Shown: positions 1 through 8,700 of the stretch, in pieces
How the letters are laid out: each line of letters begins with the position of its first letter
How positions within the stretch are numbered: position 1 is the first letter of the stretch
DNA from: Clostridia bacterium
GTDB lineage: Bacteria > Bacillota > Clostridia > UMGS1810
DNA length: 64,000 bases
Direction of reading: 5' to 3'
NCBI GenBank assembly: GCA_017436905.1
Contig: JAFSCF010000014.1
Coordinates: 99,082 to 163,081, forward strand
Translations under genes and position numbers: made by a program
The notes under the pieces: generated by a model
Told to the model about the DNA's origin: nothing
The model's input: only the letters and a program-made list of their open reading frames with translations
Databases searched by the model: none

Positions 1-908
<908 letters not shown>

Positions 909-923
909 CAACATATATACATT

Positions 924-962
924 AAAACTCCCCGTTTAATATAACGGGGAGTTTTCTTTTTT
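924..962. terminator. Bidirectional intrinsic terminator between guaB and the small minus-strand gene
   Basis: A perfect 13-bp stem (924-936 with 943-955) closes a 6-base loop and is followed by a T-rich run on the plus strand and by TTTTAAT on the minus strand. It serves guaB and probably the convergent gene at 936-1241, whose last codons lie inside the stem. Confidence 0.9.
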
Positions 963-1241
963 CCAACCTAAAATAAAGCCCATTTCAAAAAACAATTCTC
1001 TTTCGCATTTTATATACAAATCTATCATTTCATTAAGTAGTTCTGTTTCGTTTTCGTTAAGTTTGGACTCTGCAATTTGGCGTATAACTTTCTTGGCAAG
1101 TTTTGTATCGCTTGAAGCGTTTTTAAAAGATAAATCGTAATCATAATGTTCATTTTCAAGTATATCTTTTAAATCTTCTTCTAAATATGTCATTCCGACG
1201 CTTGCAAGTATTCGTCTTAATCTTGTTCTGTTTATGTCCAT
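936..1241 (-). CDS. Small hypothetical protein, DUF6809-like
   Basis: A 101-residue soluble, charged, helical protein with no signal peptide or membrane segment. The C-terminal half (ELLNEMIDLY...EMGFILGWK) resembles the conserved core of small Clostridia proteins of the DUF6809 type, but this is pattern recall only. The ATG at 1241 has a good ribosome site (AGGGGG, 8 bases upstream). It starts only 21 bases after the terminator of the structured RNA unit at 1262-1410, so it may be expressed by readthrough of that leader. Function unknown. Codon use looks like that of its neighbours, which favours a real gene. Confidence 0.7.
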   Translation of the reverse strand: MDINRTRLRRILASVGMTYLEEDLKDILENEHYDYDLSFKNASSDTKLAKKVIRQIAESKLNENETELLNEMIDLYIKCERELFFEMGFILGWKKENSPLY

Positions 1242-1261
1242 AATAAATACCCCCTGAAATT

Positions 1262-1292
1262 AAAAAAGGTGCGTCCGCAAAGGAACGCACCC
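1262..1292 (-). terminator. Intrinsic terminator of the structured RNA
   Basis: Minus-strand stem GGTGCGT(T)CC / GGACGCACC with a TTTGC loop and a run of six T. It ends the RNA unit 21 bases before the ATG of the small gene. Confidence 0.85.
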
Positions 1293-1410
1293 AAAAAGTG
1301 CTTCCTGTTTGTTTGCGACATAACTCATTCCAGTGGGTACGAGTAACAGGAGAACACCTTTTGACAGGTATTCTCCCACTGGAATTCTTGCTTATTCAGT
1401 TATGTCGCAA
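1262..1410 (-). ncRNA. Structured small RNA or regulatory leader, unidentified
   Basis: Read on the minus strand, a TTGACC/TATAAT promoter with 17-base spacing predicts a start near 1408. The transcript would open with one arm of a perfect 13-bp helix (1398-1410 with 1313-1325). Inside lie a 10-bp helix (arms about 1327-1336 and 1376-1385), an 8-bp apical hairpin, and asymmetric internal loops of about 13 bases on each side. After the closing helix comes a terminator hairpin (1268-1292) followed by six T. The unit is about 150 nt with no convincing reading frame. The rod-like shape recalls 6S RNA, but it is shorter than usual and I cannot match it to a family. It could also be a cis-acting leader for the 101-residue gene downstream. 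Confidence 0.7.
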
Positions 1411-1414
1411 GTAA

Positions 1415-1443
1415 ATTATACCATATTATAAAATTAAGGTCAA
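1415..1443 (-). promoter_or_regulatory. Sigma-A type promoter of the structured RNA
   Basis: Minus-strand TTGACC (1438-1443), a 17-base spacer, and a perfect TATAAT (1415-1420). The predicted start falls exactly at the closing helix of the RNA, which supports the unit. Confidence 0.8.
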
Positions 1444-1445
1444 GA

Positions 1446-1634
1446 GAATAATTTTGGCTACGAAGCCATTTTGGTTTTAGGGGTTTTTAGGGGTGAAACC
1501 CCTGAACGGTTTTAGGGGTCCGGGGGAATCCGAACCCCCGGGACTTTTGGTACTTTTAGTCATAAAAGTACATTTAAAAATTTATTTTTAAAATAAAAGA
1601 TTCTCCAAGGGGGCTTCCCCCTTGGCAACCCCCT
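1446..1634. repeat. Hairpin-rich, low-complexity intergenic DNA
   Basis: This non-coding stretch holds repeated TTTTAGGGG units and three compact inverted repeats: 1520-1542 (CCGGGGG/CCCCCGG), 1551-1570 (TACTTTT/AAAAGTA) and 1605-1625 (CCAAGGGGG/CCCCCTTGG). No open frame or promoter stands out. It resembles dispersed non-coding repeats seen in many gut Clostridia genomes, which is recall and not a search result. Confidence 0.5.
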
Positions 1635-1830
1635 TGTCGACTGATTACAGAATTGGACAAATTAAACGCTCAGCGTTCCTGCTCTCTCACCGCCGCACAA
1701 AACGGAAACTCATTCCTAGTTGTGCTAAAACGGCGCTATATTTGTAATAGGAAATATAACCGCGCCGTTTTACGGTTAAGCAGTCACGCTTTCGCTGTAA
1801 TTTGTATACCAATTCCTTCATAGGTCGACA
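1635..1830. mobile_element. 196-bp long imperfect palindrome, MITE-like
   Basis: The element begins TGTCGAC and ends GTCGACA. Reading in from either end gives TGTCGAC, nine bases, AATTGG, a short gap and AAATTA, so the ends are imperfect terminal inverted repeats. The centre folds into a hairpin (AAAACGGCGC with GCGCCGTTTT, about 1726-1771). No protein is encoded. Such long palindromes are typical of miniature inverted-repeat elements or decayed insertion sequences. No target-site duplication is obvious, so mobility is inferred. Confidence 0.5.
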
Positions 1831-1871
1831 TTTTAAAACCGCATACCAATAAGATATACTGAAAATAATAA

Positions 1872-1904
1872 AAATAACCCCCGTACATAAGTACGAGGGT
1901 CATT
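1872..1904 (-). terminator. Terminator of secDF
   Basis: Minus-strand hairpin GACCCTCGTAC / GTACGGGGGTT with a TTAT loop, followed by ATTTTTATTA, about 20 bases after the secF stop. Confidence 0.75.
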
Positions 1905-1922
1905 TGTTATTAAAACATTTAA

Positions 1923-2780
1923 TTATTTAACTGTTTTATTTCCTTTAAACAGTACCCAGAACTGACCTGAAATGAAGATTGAAGAATAGGTACCTGCTAC
2001 AATACCGATAATAAGCGGCAGAGCAAAATCTTTAATTGAAGGAACACCCAAAATGTACACCATTACGATTGTAAGCAAAGTTGTAATTGATGTGTTGATT
2101 GAACGTCCCATAGACTGCCATACGCTTTTATTAACAACATCGCCGAAAGTTTCTTTCTTTAAGAATCTTGTGTTCTCTCTGATTCTGTCGAAAATAACGA
2201 TTGTTGCGTTAATTGAATAACCAAGTATTGTAAGAATAGCAGCAATGAAAGATGTATTTACGGGGAACTGGAAGATTGCATAAATAGCAATCATCATAAG
2301 CATATCGTGAACAAGTGCCAGCACCGCTGAAATACCCGAAAGAACTTCAAAACGGAATGTGATGTAGATAAGCATCAATATTGCCGCAATGCAGATTGAA
2401 AGTGCCGCATTTGACCAGAGTTCCTGACCAACGCTTGCGCTTACGTTATCTACTGACATAACTGTTGAGTTCTCGAATTTTGCTGTAAGCGCCTCTGTAA
2501 CCTTTGTACGGAGTTCTGTGTCGATTGCAGTTGTTTTAACAAGTGCGCCGTTATCGTCAGTTTTCTGTACGCTTGAAACGGTTACACCCTCAACAGCGTC
2601 TACACAATCCCTTACAGCCGCTTCATCATATGCAGTACCGAGGTCTACATATATAGCAGTACCGCCGGTGAAATCGATATCAGTATTAAGGCCGTTGATA
2701 GCAAAGCAAACTGCACCGATTAATAAAATAATAATTGAAATTGAAAAGAATATCTTTCTATTATTAACGATATTAAACAT
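1923..2780 (-). CDS. secF: Protein translocase subunit SecF
   Basis: SecF works with SecD and SecYEG to drive protein export using the proton motive force. The 285-residue protein has the family layout: a first membrane helix (about residues 9-29), the DIDFTGGT motif, an extracytoplasmic domain (about 35-120), then five membrane helices that include the conserved INATIVIFDRIREN segment. The length is normal for stand-alone SecF. Its ATG at 2780 overlaps the end of secD by 8 bases, so the pair is translationally coupled. A terminator follows the stop. Confidence 0.97.
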   Translation of the reverse strand: MFNIVNNRKIFFSISIIILLIGAVCFAINGLNTDIDFTGGTAIYVDLGTAYDEAAVRDCVDAVEGVTVSSVQKTDDNGALVKTTAIDTELRTKVTEALTAKFENSTVMSVDNVSASVGQELWSNAALSICIAAILMLIYITFRFEVLSGISAVLALVHDMLMMIAIYAIFQFPVNTSFIAAILTILGYSINATIVIFDRIRENTRFLKKETFGDVVNKSVWQSMGRSINTSITTLLTIVMVYILGVPSIKDFALPLIIGIVAGTYSSIFISGQFWVLFKGNKTVK

Positions 2781-4065
2781 TCTGTTTGCCTCCTTTCACA
2801 GCACTGTAGAGTTTGGGGTTTTTAAGGTTGAAACCAATCATCTGTTTAAGCAGGAATCTGGTAACAAAAATTGCTGTAAACATACTTACGATTGTACCGA
2901 TAAACAATGTTACTGCAAAACCTTTGATTGTACCTGTACCAAAGTAATAAAGAACTGCTGCTGCAATCAAAGTTGTTATGTTAGAGTCAACAATTGCAGA
3001 GAATGCACGTTTGAAACCTGCCTCTACAGAAGCACGCAGTGTTTTGCCTACGCCGAGTTCTTCTTTAATTCTTTCAAAGATAATTACGTTTGCGTCAACT
3101 GCCGTACCTATTGTTAAGATAACACCTGCTATACCGGGCAGAGTAAGGTTTACTCTGAACAGTGAAAGGATAATTGCTACGATTGAAATATAACCAACCA
3201 GTGCGATATCTGCAATAAGACCGCACATACGATACATAACAATCATAAATATCGCTACAAGCAACAAGCCGATTGCACCTGCCAAAAGGCTATTATCAAG
3301 TGCTTTTTCACCAAGCTGCGGTCCAACGCTTCGAAGTTCTATATCTTTAAGTGCGAAAGGCAACTGACCCGACTGAATCTGTCCTGCCAGAGTTGTTGCG
3401 ATTTCCTGTGTGAAGTCACCTGTGATTACGCAGGTTTCGCTGTCGATTTTTTCAGATACTCTTGGTGCAGAAATCATCTCTTCGTCTAAGTAAATAGCGA
3501 TTATATTGTTGCCGTCTGCAAGAGTAGAAATTCTTTCTGTTGCTTCAGCAAACTTTTTCTGTCCGTCTGATGTAAGTTCAAGTTGTACAAGGTAGCCTTT
3601 GTTACCGCTATTATCAATCTGCTCGTAAACAGCCTTGGCGCTCTTAACATCATCGCCGCCAACTAAGACAACATTACCCTCGTAATCTCTGAAAGTCAGT
3701 TTTGCTGTAGCACCCAAAAGTGCAACTGCCTCTTCAGGATTTGTGATTGAAGGGATTTCCACACGCACACGTTTGTCACCCTGCTGTGAAACAACTGCCT
3801 CATGGTAACCCTGCATATCAAGACGGCTTCTAAGTACCGCTTTAACTGCAGCCATATTGTCCTCAGACACGTCTTCGGCGGTGTCTGCCTCAAATACTAT
3901 AACAGAACCTCCTGCGAGGTCTAAACCTCTTTTAATTCCATTTTCTGGGTCAAGCGCTTTCGGAATGGAATAGTTTCCGATAGTAAGTCCGCAAGCAGCG
4001 ATGTATGCCAGAATGGCTATAACCAAAACCGCAAGCGTAAACTTTGCAATGCTTTTTGATTTCAT
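2773..4065 (-). CDS. secD: Protein translocase subunit SecD
   Basis: SecD is the larger partner of SecF in the Sec accessory complex. The 430-residue product has an N-terminal membrane helix, the GLDLAGGS motif near residue 45, a periplasmic-type P1 region (about 60-240) and five C-terminal membrane helices with GTAVDANVIIFERIKEE. It is shorter than proteobacterial SecD but normal for Clostridia. The ATG at 4065 has AAGGAGGAT upstream. It is first in a two-gene operon with secF behind a consensus promoter. Confidence 0.97.
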   Translation of the reverse strand: MKSKSIAKFTLAVLVIAILAYIAACGLTIGNYSIPKALDPENGIKRGLDLAGGSVIVFEADTAEDVSEDNMAAVKAVLRSRLDMQGYHEAVVSQQGDKRVRVEIPSITNPEEAVALLGATAKLTFRDYEGNVVLVGGDDVKSAKAVYEQIDNSGNKGYLVQLELTSDGQKKFAEATERISTLADGNNIIAIYLDEEMISAPRVSEKIDSETCVITGDFTQEIATTLAGQIQSGQLPFALKDIELRSVGPQLGEKALDNSLLAGAIGLLLVAIFMIVMYRMCGLIADIALVGYISIVAIILSLFRVNLTLPGIAGVILTIGTAVDANVIIFERIKEELGVGKTLRASVEAGFKRAFSAIVDSNITTLIAAAVLYYFGTGTIKGFAVTLFIGTIVSMFTAIFVTRFLLKQMIGFNLKNPKLYSAVKGGKQNV

Positions 4066-4104
4066 TTATAATCCTCCTTAGTGTAATGAAATTCCAATAT
4101 TATA

Positions 4105-4133
4105 ATTATATAATTTATTATATAAATTGTCAA
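4105..4133 (-). promoter_or_regulatory. secDF promoter
   Basis: Minus-strand TTGACA (4128-4133), a 17-base spacer and TATAAT (4105-4110), both full consensus. The predicted start is near 4098, about 33 bases before the secD ATG. Confidence 0.85.
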
Positions 4134-4159
4134 GAGTAAGTATGGTTTTTAAACCATTC

Positions 4160-5341
4160 TCAGTTTTTTAAGTCTAATTCTTTATGCAGCCGTTCTTTTC
4201 GTTTTGCGCTTTGTTTCACACCGCTTAAAGTGATTTTTTCTCTCCTGCCCGTTACAACTCCAAAAACATACCTTACAGCAAGAATAAGCCAGCAAACCGG
4301 CAGTAACATTTTATATCTGGAAATTTTAAACCATTTATACGAACGTGCGTTTAATGCGTCTACCATCTTTAAAATACTGCTTTTTTTATTCGACTCGGCA
4401 TACACCGCAGCAACAAATCCGGAAGATTTATCCGTTGAATTCCCCGCACCCGACAACAAAAAGTCACTGATAAGCATATCAACAACTTCGTCTGAAAAAT
4501 TATTATGTATTTTATCAGCATTGTCAGTTTTAAAATATTTATCCGACAAGCACAGCAATGCGTCTGCCAGTTTATGGAGTTTTAATTCTTTAAGTTGCGG
4601 GTATACTTTTCCATTCCAAACATCAGTTGAAATGCTGTCAGAAAACACAAGCCAATCAAGCAATAGTCTGAAATTAATATTATTCTCTTTCATATGGCGC
4701 TTCATATGCAACAACAATGAAACCGCCTGATGCTCAGTTTTCAATACAGGGAATTCAAACTCATCCAGCCTTCCGGTTTGAGCATCTTTTATCCAGTTGC
4801 CAACAATTCCTGCCGACAAAGCATTTTCATCTTCGCTTTCAATAATATGTTTATGTATTTCAACGCTGAATCCTTCAAAACGCAAAGCGTAATGGAATTC
4901 ATGCTTTGCACTTTTCTCGTTTTTTTCCTGCCCTTGAAGAAAAATATCGACGGTTTTGTCAAAATCTTCTTCCGACACCAGAATATCAATATCACCCAAA
5001 AGTCTGAGTAACGGCTCTTTATAAAATGAAGCAACGCTGCTTCCTTTTAAAACGGCACATTTTATATTGTTCTCACGTAAAACCTTAACAACTTTGTTTT
5101 GAACAGACAGGTTATTAAGATTTCTGAATATAAAAAGTTTTACCAATTTATCTAAATTATCAGGAATCTGAGCATCACACATTTTAAGTGCTTTCCATAT
5201 AAACGCCTGACAAAAATGACGTTTTGCTATACAAATTAATTCTTCCATATTACTTTCTTCTATAGAATAAGTTAATTTGATGTCCTCATTAAACACGCTT
5301 TTCCGTATTAAATCAATAAATATTTTTTCTGATTTATTCAC
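4160..5341 (-). CDS. Nucleotidyltransferase family protein (NTP_transf_5 type)
   Basis: The protein carries the nucleotidyltransferase-fold signature LKGSS...LLGDIDILV, with the paired acidic residues of GDIDILV as probable metal ligands. Proteins of this type (PF14907-like) sit in capsule and surface polysaccharide loci, but the substrate is not established. I take the GTG at 5341 as the start: it overlaps the previous stop (GTGAATAA) and has AAGGTG 7-8 bases upstream. Two upstream in-frame starts would overlap the polymerase gene by 38-71 bases. That gives 393 residues. A possible membrane-associated helix lies near the C-terminus (LLPVCWLILAVRYVFGV). It is last in a three-gene polysaccharide operon. 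Confidence 0.8.
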   Translation of the reverse strand: MNKSEKIFIDLIRKSVFNEDIKLTYSIEESNMEELICIAKRHFCQAFIWKALKMCDAQIPDNLDKLVKLFIFRNLNNLSVQNKVVKVLRENNIKCAVLKGSSVASFYKEPLLRLLGDIDILVSEEDFDKTVDIFLQGQEKNEKSAKHEFHYALRFEGFSVEIHKHIIESEDENALSAGIVGNWIKDAQTGRLDEFEFPVLKTEHQAVSLLLHMKRHMKENNINFRLLLDWLVFSDSISTDVWNGKVYPQLKELKLHKLADALLCLSDKYFKTDNADKIHNNFSDEVVDMLISDFLLSGAGNSTDKSSGFVAAVYAESNKKSSILKMVDALNARSYKWFKISRYKMLLPVCWLILAVRYVFGVVTGRREKITLSGVKQSAKRKERLHKELDLKN

Positions 5342-6524
5342 AGCAATCACCTTGCAATGCGTTTTCTTCATCTTCCAATAATTCCATCTCTTGTTCCGTT
5401 TCAAATTTGAAATTCAAATTAATCATAGTAAAAATAACATAGATGGGTTTAAATACACCTAACGACATACTTAACGACATAATAATATATCCTATCAAAA
5501 CAGAAAAACATATTTTTTCTTTACTCCGCCATGCACGTTTTCCAAAGGCGATATACATCAGGATTATCAAGACTAATCCGATTATGCCAAGTTCAAATAA
5601 TGTTTCAATCCAAAGATTATGCGCAACTTTTCTTGAATAAACCCTTATTGCCGCTGCCCCAACACCCGCAAAATGTCTTACAAAGCCAAAATCGGCATAT
5701 TGTTCAAGCAAAGATTGCCATATATCAAATCTGCCGGCTCCTCTGTCTTCTTCGGTATAACTCAAATCAAAACGGGCAAGAAGTTCTTCAGGCATTATTG
5801 CCATTATAATCATATATACAAAAACAAGTATCAAAGCCGATATAATAAAACCTTGTATCTTATTTTTATTTGAATTATTTAGCAAATAACAGCAAATACA
5901 TGCTCCGATAACTGCAATTAATCCGCCTCTTGAACCTGTCAGCAATACAAAGATAATCATCAGAACAAATGATACTATAGACGAAACTCTTTTTTGACGG
6001 TTAAATATATTTTTAAAATAATATACTATCGGGTACATTAAAAAACCACATAAGTAGTTCGGGTCTTGCGCCTGTCCGCCCGACACGATAATAACCCTGA
6101 ACTCACTTGTAACTCTACTGAAAAACAGCATTAACACTAAAACAAACCAACCGCTTAACACTATTGCTTTTTCTAAAAACTTTAACTCCCGTTCATTTCT
6201 TGAAATTGAACCGCATACTATTATCATCATATAATTTAAAGATAACGATATAATTCTTTCAAGAGTATTTGATACATTACCGGAATAAAACAGCGAAAAA
6301 CAGTTCCAGCAAATATACAACGCCATTATAGATATCAGTCCAAATGAAAAGTTCATTCTTTTAATATCACCCAAAAGAGTTACACCAACAACCAAAAACG
6401 ATAATAGTTTAGACACCGATCCAAGCCCTATATTTATAAAGTCCAAAGGCAACAGAAATAAATATAGTGCAAAAACAATAGTGCTTTTAGATAATCGTTC
6501 TTCTCTTATTTCTTCAAGTTGCAT
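5334..6524 (-). CDS. O-antigen ligase / polysaccharide polymerase-like membrane protein
   Basis: A polytopic membrane protein with about ten hydrophobic segments. It has the features of the O-antigen ligase (WaaL/Wzy, PF04932) family: AQDPNYLCGFL in a large extracytoplasmic region, the LLTGSRGG segment, and the late AHNLWIETLFELG motif. Such enzymes polymerise or transfer lipid-linked glycans outside the membrane. I favour the ATG at 6524 (GGAG 8 bases upstream) over a GTG at 6542. It overlaps the nucleotidyltransferase start by 8 bases and lies 24 bases after the glycosyltransferase stop. Which polymer it makes is unknown. Confidence 0.85.
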   Translation of the reverse strand: MQLEEIREERLSKSTIVFALYLFLLPLDFINIGLGSVSKLLSFLVVGVTLLGDIKRMNFSFGLISIMALYICWNCFSLFYSGNVSNTLERIISLSLNYMMIIVCGSISRNERELKFLEKAIVLSGWFVLVLMLFFSRVTSEFRVIIVSGGQAQDPNYLCGFLMYPIVYYFKNIFNRQKRVSSIVSFVLMIIFVLLTGSRGGLIAVIGACICCYLLNNSNKNKIQGFIISALILVFVYMIIMAIMPEELLARFDLSYTEEDRGAGRFDIWQSLLEQYADFGFVRHFAGVGAAAIRVYSRKVAHNLWIETLFELGIIGLVLIILMYIAFGKRAWRSKEKICFSVLIGYIIMSLSMSLGVFKPIYVIFTMINLNFKFETEQEMELLEDEENALQGDCCE

Positions 6525-6548
6525 TAAAACCGCTCCCATCACCGAAAA

Positions 6549-7610
6549 CTATTTGTAAATTTCCAAATAATTTTCAGCCATTTTTTTTGCTGAAAACCTT
6601 TCAGCCTCTGCTTTTACTTTTGTTCCGTGTTTATGTCGTAATTCAAAATCCTTATAATATTTTTCAAAACCGCCTGCGATGTCTTGTGGCTCTGTAGAAA
6701 CAAAAACTGCACATTCATCATTTAACATATCGGGAACCCCTCCCACCGCTGTCGTAACAATCGGTAATCCTGTTCCCATTGCCTCTATCAGCGCCAACGA
6801 TATGCCTTCATACAAAGAAGGTAAAGTAAATATATCGGCTTTATGTAAAAAAGGAAATACATTTTCCTGTTTGCCTAAAAAGTTTACGTTATGAGAAAGT
6901 CCTTTTTTTTCAACAAGTTTTTCTATATCACTCTGAAGTTCCCCGTATCCTATTAAATTCAATTCAGTGTCGGGATACTTATTATTAAAAATTTCAAAAG
7001 CATTGATCAATCCAAAATGATTTTTTGCTTCTTTAAAGGAACCAACGTGTAAAACTTTAAAATTACCATTTACTGAATAATCGGTTTTTTCAATGCATTT
7101 TAACAAACTGCTTCCATTTAAAACAACAGGTATTTTTTCTTTTGGCAAACCGTACTCTTCTTCAACTGTTAAACACACCTCTTTGCTTAACGCCACCGGA
7201 ATGACCCCAAAGTGTTTATAAAAGAATTTATTAAATGTTCTGTCTTTTTTACCAAGTTCCTTTGTGGCAATACTGTGAATAGTATGTACTTTTCGTTTAA
7301 CTCCGGCAATCACTGCCGCCGGAAACGCATATTTACCGGTATACAAATGTGTATGTATAACATCAGGCTTTTCATTTTTCAATATTTTTAACATTTTCCA
7401 AAACATTGAAAAATCAAATCCGCCTTTTTTACCAAGGTATCTGATTTCAACACCGGATTTCTCCATACGCTGTGCAATTTCAGAATGGTTATCATACATA
7501 CTCAGAACTATAACTTCGTGATTTAAAGCAAGCAGTTCATAAACAAGATTTTCACACATAATCTCTGCTCCGCCAAATCCAAAATCGGGTATAATCTGAA
7601 TTATTTTCAT
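6549..7610 (-). CDS. Glycosyltransferase family 4
   Basis: A 353-residue GT-B fold enzyme that transfers a sugar from an activated donor. The N-terminal acceptor domain starts IIQIIPDFGFGGAE; the C-terminal donor domain has VLHVGSFKEAKNH, LIGYGEL and the EX7E motif EGISLALIE followed by GLPIVTTAVGG. It is a cytoplasmic or peripheral membrane enzyme. First gene of the polysaccharide operon, with a promoter at 7662-7690 and GAGGGAGAA before the ATG. Donor and acceptor cannot be read from the sequence. Confidence 0.92.
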   Translation of the reverse strand: MKIIQIIPDFGFGGAEIMCENLVYELLALNHEVIVLSMYDNHSEIAQRMEKSGVEIRYLGKKGGFDFSMFWKMLKILKNEKPDVIHTHLYTGKYAFPAAVIAGVKRKVHTIHSIATKELGKKDRTFNKFFYKHFGVIPVALSKEVCLTVEEEYGLPKEKIPVVLNGSSLLKCIEKTDYSVNGNFKVLHVGSFKEAKNHFGLINAFEIFNNKYPDTELNLIGYGELQSDIEKLVEKKGLSHNVNFLGKQENVFPFLHKADIFTLPSLYEGISLALIEAMGTGLPIVTTAVGGVPDMLNDECAVFVSTEPQDIAGGFEKYYKDFELRHKHGTKVKAEAERFSAKKMAENYLEIYK

Positions 7611-7661
7611 AGTTCTCCCTCACAACAATTTATTTCCAAATGCACATAATATCACATAATA

Positions 7662-7690
7662 ATTTTATCACAAATACTTTTTAAAATCAA
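7662..7690 (-). promoter_or_regulatory. Promoter of the polysaccharide operon
   Basis: Minus-strand TTGATT (7685-7690), 17 bases, TAAAAT (7662-7667), about 50 bases before the glycosyltransferase ATG. Confidence 0.6.
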
Positions 7691-7701
7691 CATTTAATAG
7701 A

Positions 7702-7738
7702 AAAAAGCAGAGGAAAGTTTTCCTTTCCTCTGCTTTTT
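7702..7738. terminator. Bidirectional terminator downstream of the MgtC-like gene
   Basis: A perfect 16-bp stem (7702-7717 with 7723-7738) with a 5-base loop and T/A tracts at both ends. It lies 16 bases past the stop of the gene at 7754. Confidence 0.85.
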
Positions 7739-7753
7739 ACATTTTTCTCGGTA

Positions 7754-8443
7754 TTAATATTCAACCGTTTTAACTTTTTCGTTATCTATAAACATATCTA
7801 CAAGTTTTCCTTTATTATAATCGAGGGGGAATTTTGCGTGAATGTCAAGATTAATAATTCCCGATGCACTCTTATCCATTTTGATATTGAGAATTTCTAT
7901 ACCGTCCCCCACAAGTTGAGAGCGCACATAGTCCAATGTGTCGCCCGCTTCCGTAATACGGATTGAGATAAGTTCTGCAGACGGGGTACGCAACGCCTTA
8001 AAGTGCCCGTGGAACACAAACTGCACAATCGTGATAGTAACAGCCGTTGCAATACCAACACTGTACATTCCTGCACCTATCGCCATACCGATACCGGCAG
8101 TCGCCCATATGCCTGCGGCAGTAGTCAAACCGCTTATTGCGTTTTTGCGCACAAATATGGTACCAGCACCTAGGAAACCGACACCCGTTACAATCTGCGA
8201 CGCTATACGCGATGCGTCTGCCTTTCCGAATTCTGCAAGCGAGTCAGCAAATCCGTATTTTGAAACCACCATCATAAGCGCCGAGCCGAGCGCCACTATA
8301 AGGTGCGTGCGAATACCTGCCTCTTTCATTCTGTTTTTACGTTCATATCCAATTACAGCGCCACATATTCCTGCTATAATTATGCGCAAAAAATACTCGC
8401 CGTGCTCCAAAAAATGCATCAAAATATAATCCTGATAACTCAT
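7754..8443 (-). CDS. MgtC/SapB family membrane protein
   Basis: A 229-residue protein with an N-terminal MgtC domain of four to five membrane helices, including AGICGAVIGYERK, GIRTHLIVALGSALMM and the GVGFLGAGTIF motif, then a soluble C-terminal ACT-like domain (about 150-229). MgtC proteins are linked to low-magnesium growth and modulation of the ATP synthase; the SapB branch is poorly defined. It is a single gene with its own promoter (8469-8497) and an AAGGAG site before the ATG. Confidence 0.93.
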   Translation of the reverse strand: MSYQDYILMHFLEHGEYFLRIIIAGICGAVIGYERKNRMKEAGIRTHLIVALGSALMMVVSKYGFADSLAEFGKADASRIASQIVTGVGFLGAGTIFVRKNAISGLTTAAGIWATAGIGMAIGAGMYSVGIATAVTITIVQFVFHGHFKALRTPSAELISIRITEAGDTLDYVRSQLVGDGIEILNIKMDKSASGIINLDIHAKFPLDYNKGKLVDMFIDNEKVKTVEY

Positions 8444-8468
8444 TTTATCTATTCACTCCTTTCGAAAC

Positions 8469-8497
8469 ATTCTATCACAACAGTATATGATTGTCAA
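8469..8497 (-). promoter_or_regulatory. Promoter of the MgtC-like gene
   Basis: Minus-strand TTGACA (8492-8497), 17-base spacer, TAGAAT (8469-8474), 26 bases before the ATG. Confidence 0.7.
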
Positions 8498-8594
8498 CTG
8501 ACAGTTTATGAATTCAGTCAAAGCACACATAAAAGCATTGGAATTTTGTGCACAATATCAACTATCAGTATCAGAAACTGTTTTTAAATTATCA

Positions 8595-8623
8595 TTGCAA
8601 TTTGTTTTAATTTGGTATACAAT
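8595..8623 (+). promoter_or_regulatory. argH promoter
   Basis: TTGCAA (8595-8600), 17-base spacer, TACAAT (8618-8623). This leaves a leader of about 70 bases. I saw no clear ARG-box palindrome in the leader. Confidence 0.6.
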
Positions 8624-8700
8624 ATATATAAATGTTTTTCGCACGCCCGAAGCGAAGAACATACGAACGATTTTTTCGGGCAGAAAGGCTTTGACTTATT

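Noticed and set aside
1262..1410. Firm call of 6S RNA for the structured unit
   Set aside because: It is shorter than usual and has a separate terminator after the closing helix, and I could not confirm conserved 6S positions.
2518..3117. A 199-codon plus-strand frame across the secF-secD junction
   Set aside because: The cysteine-rich translation is an antisense artefact of two well-conserved membrane protein genes.
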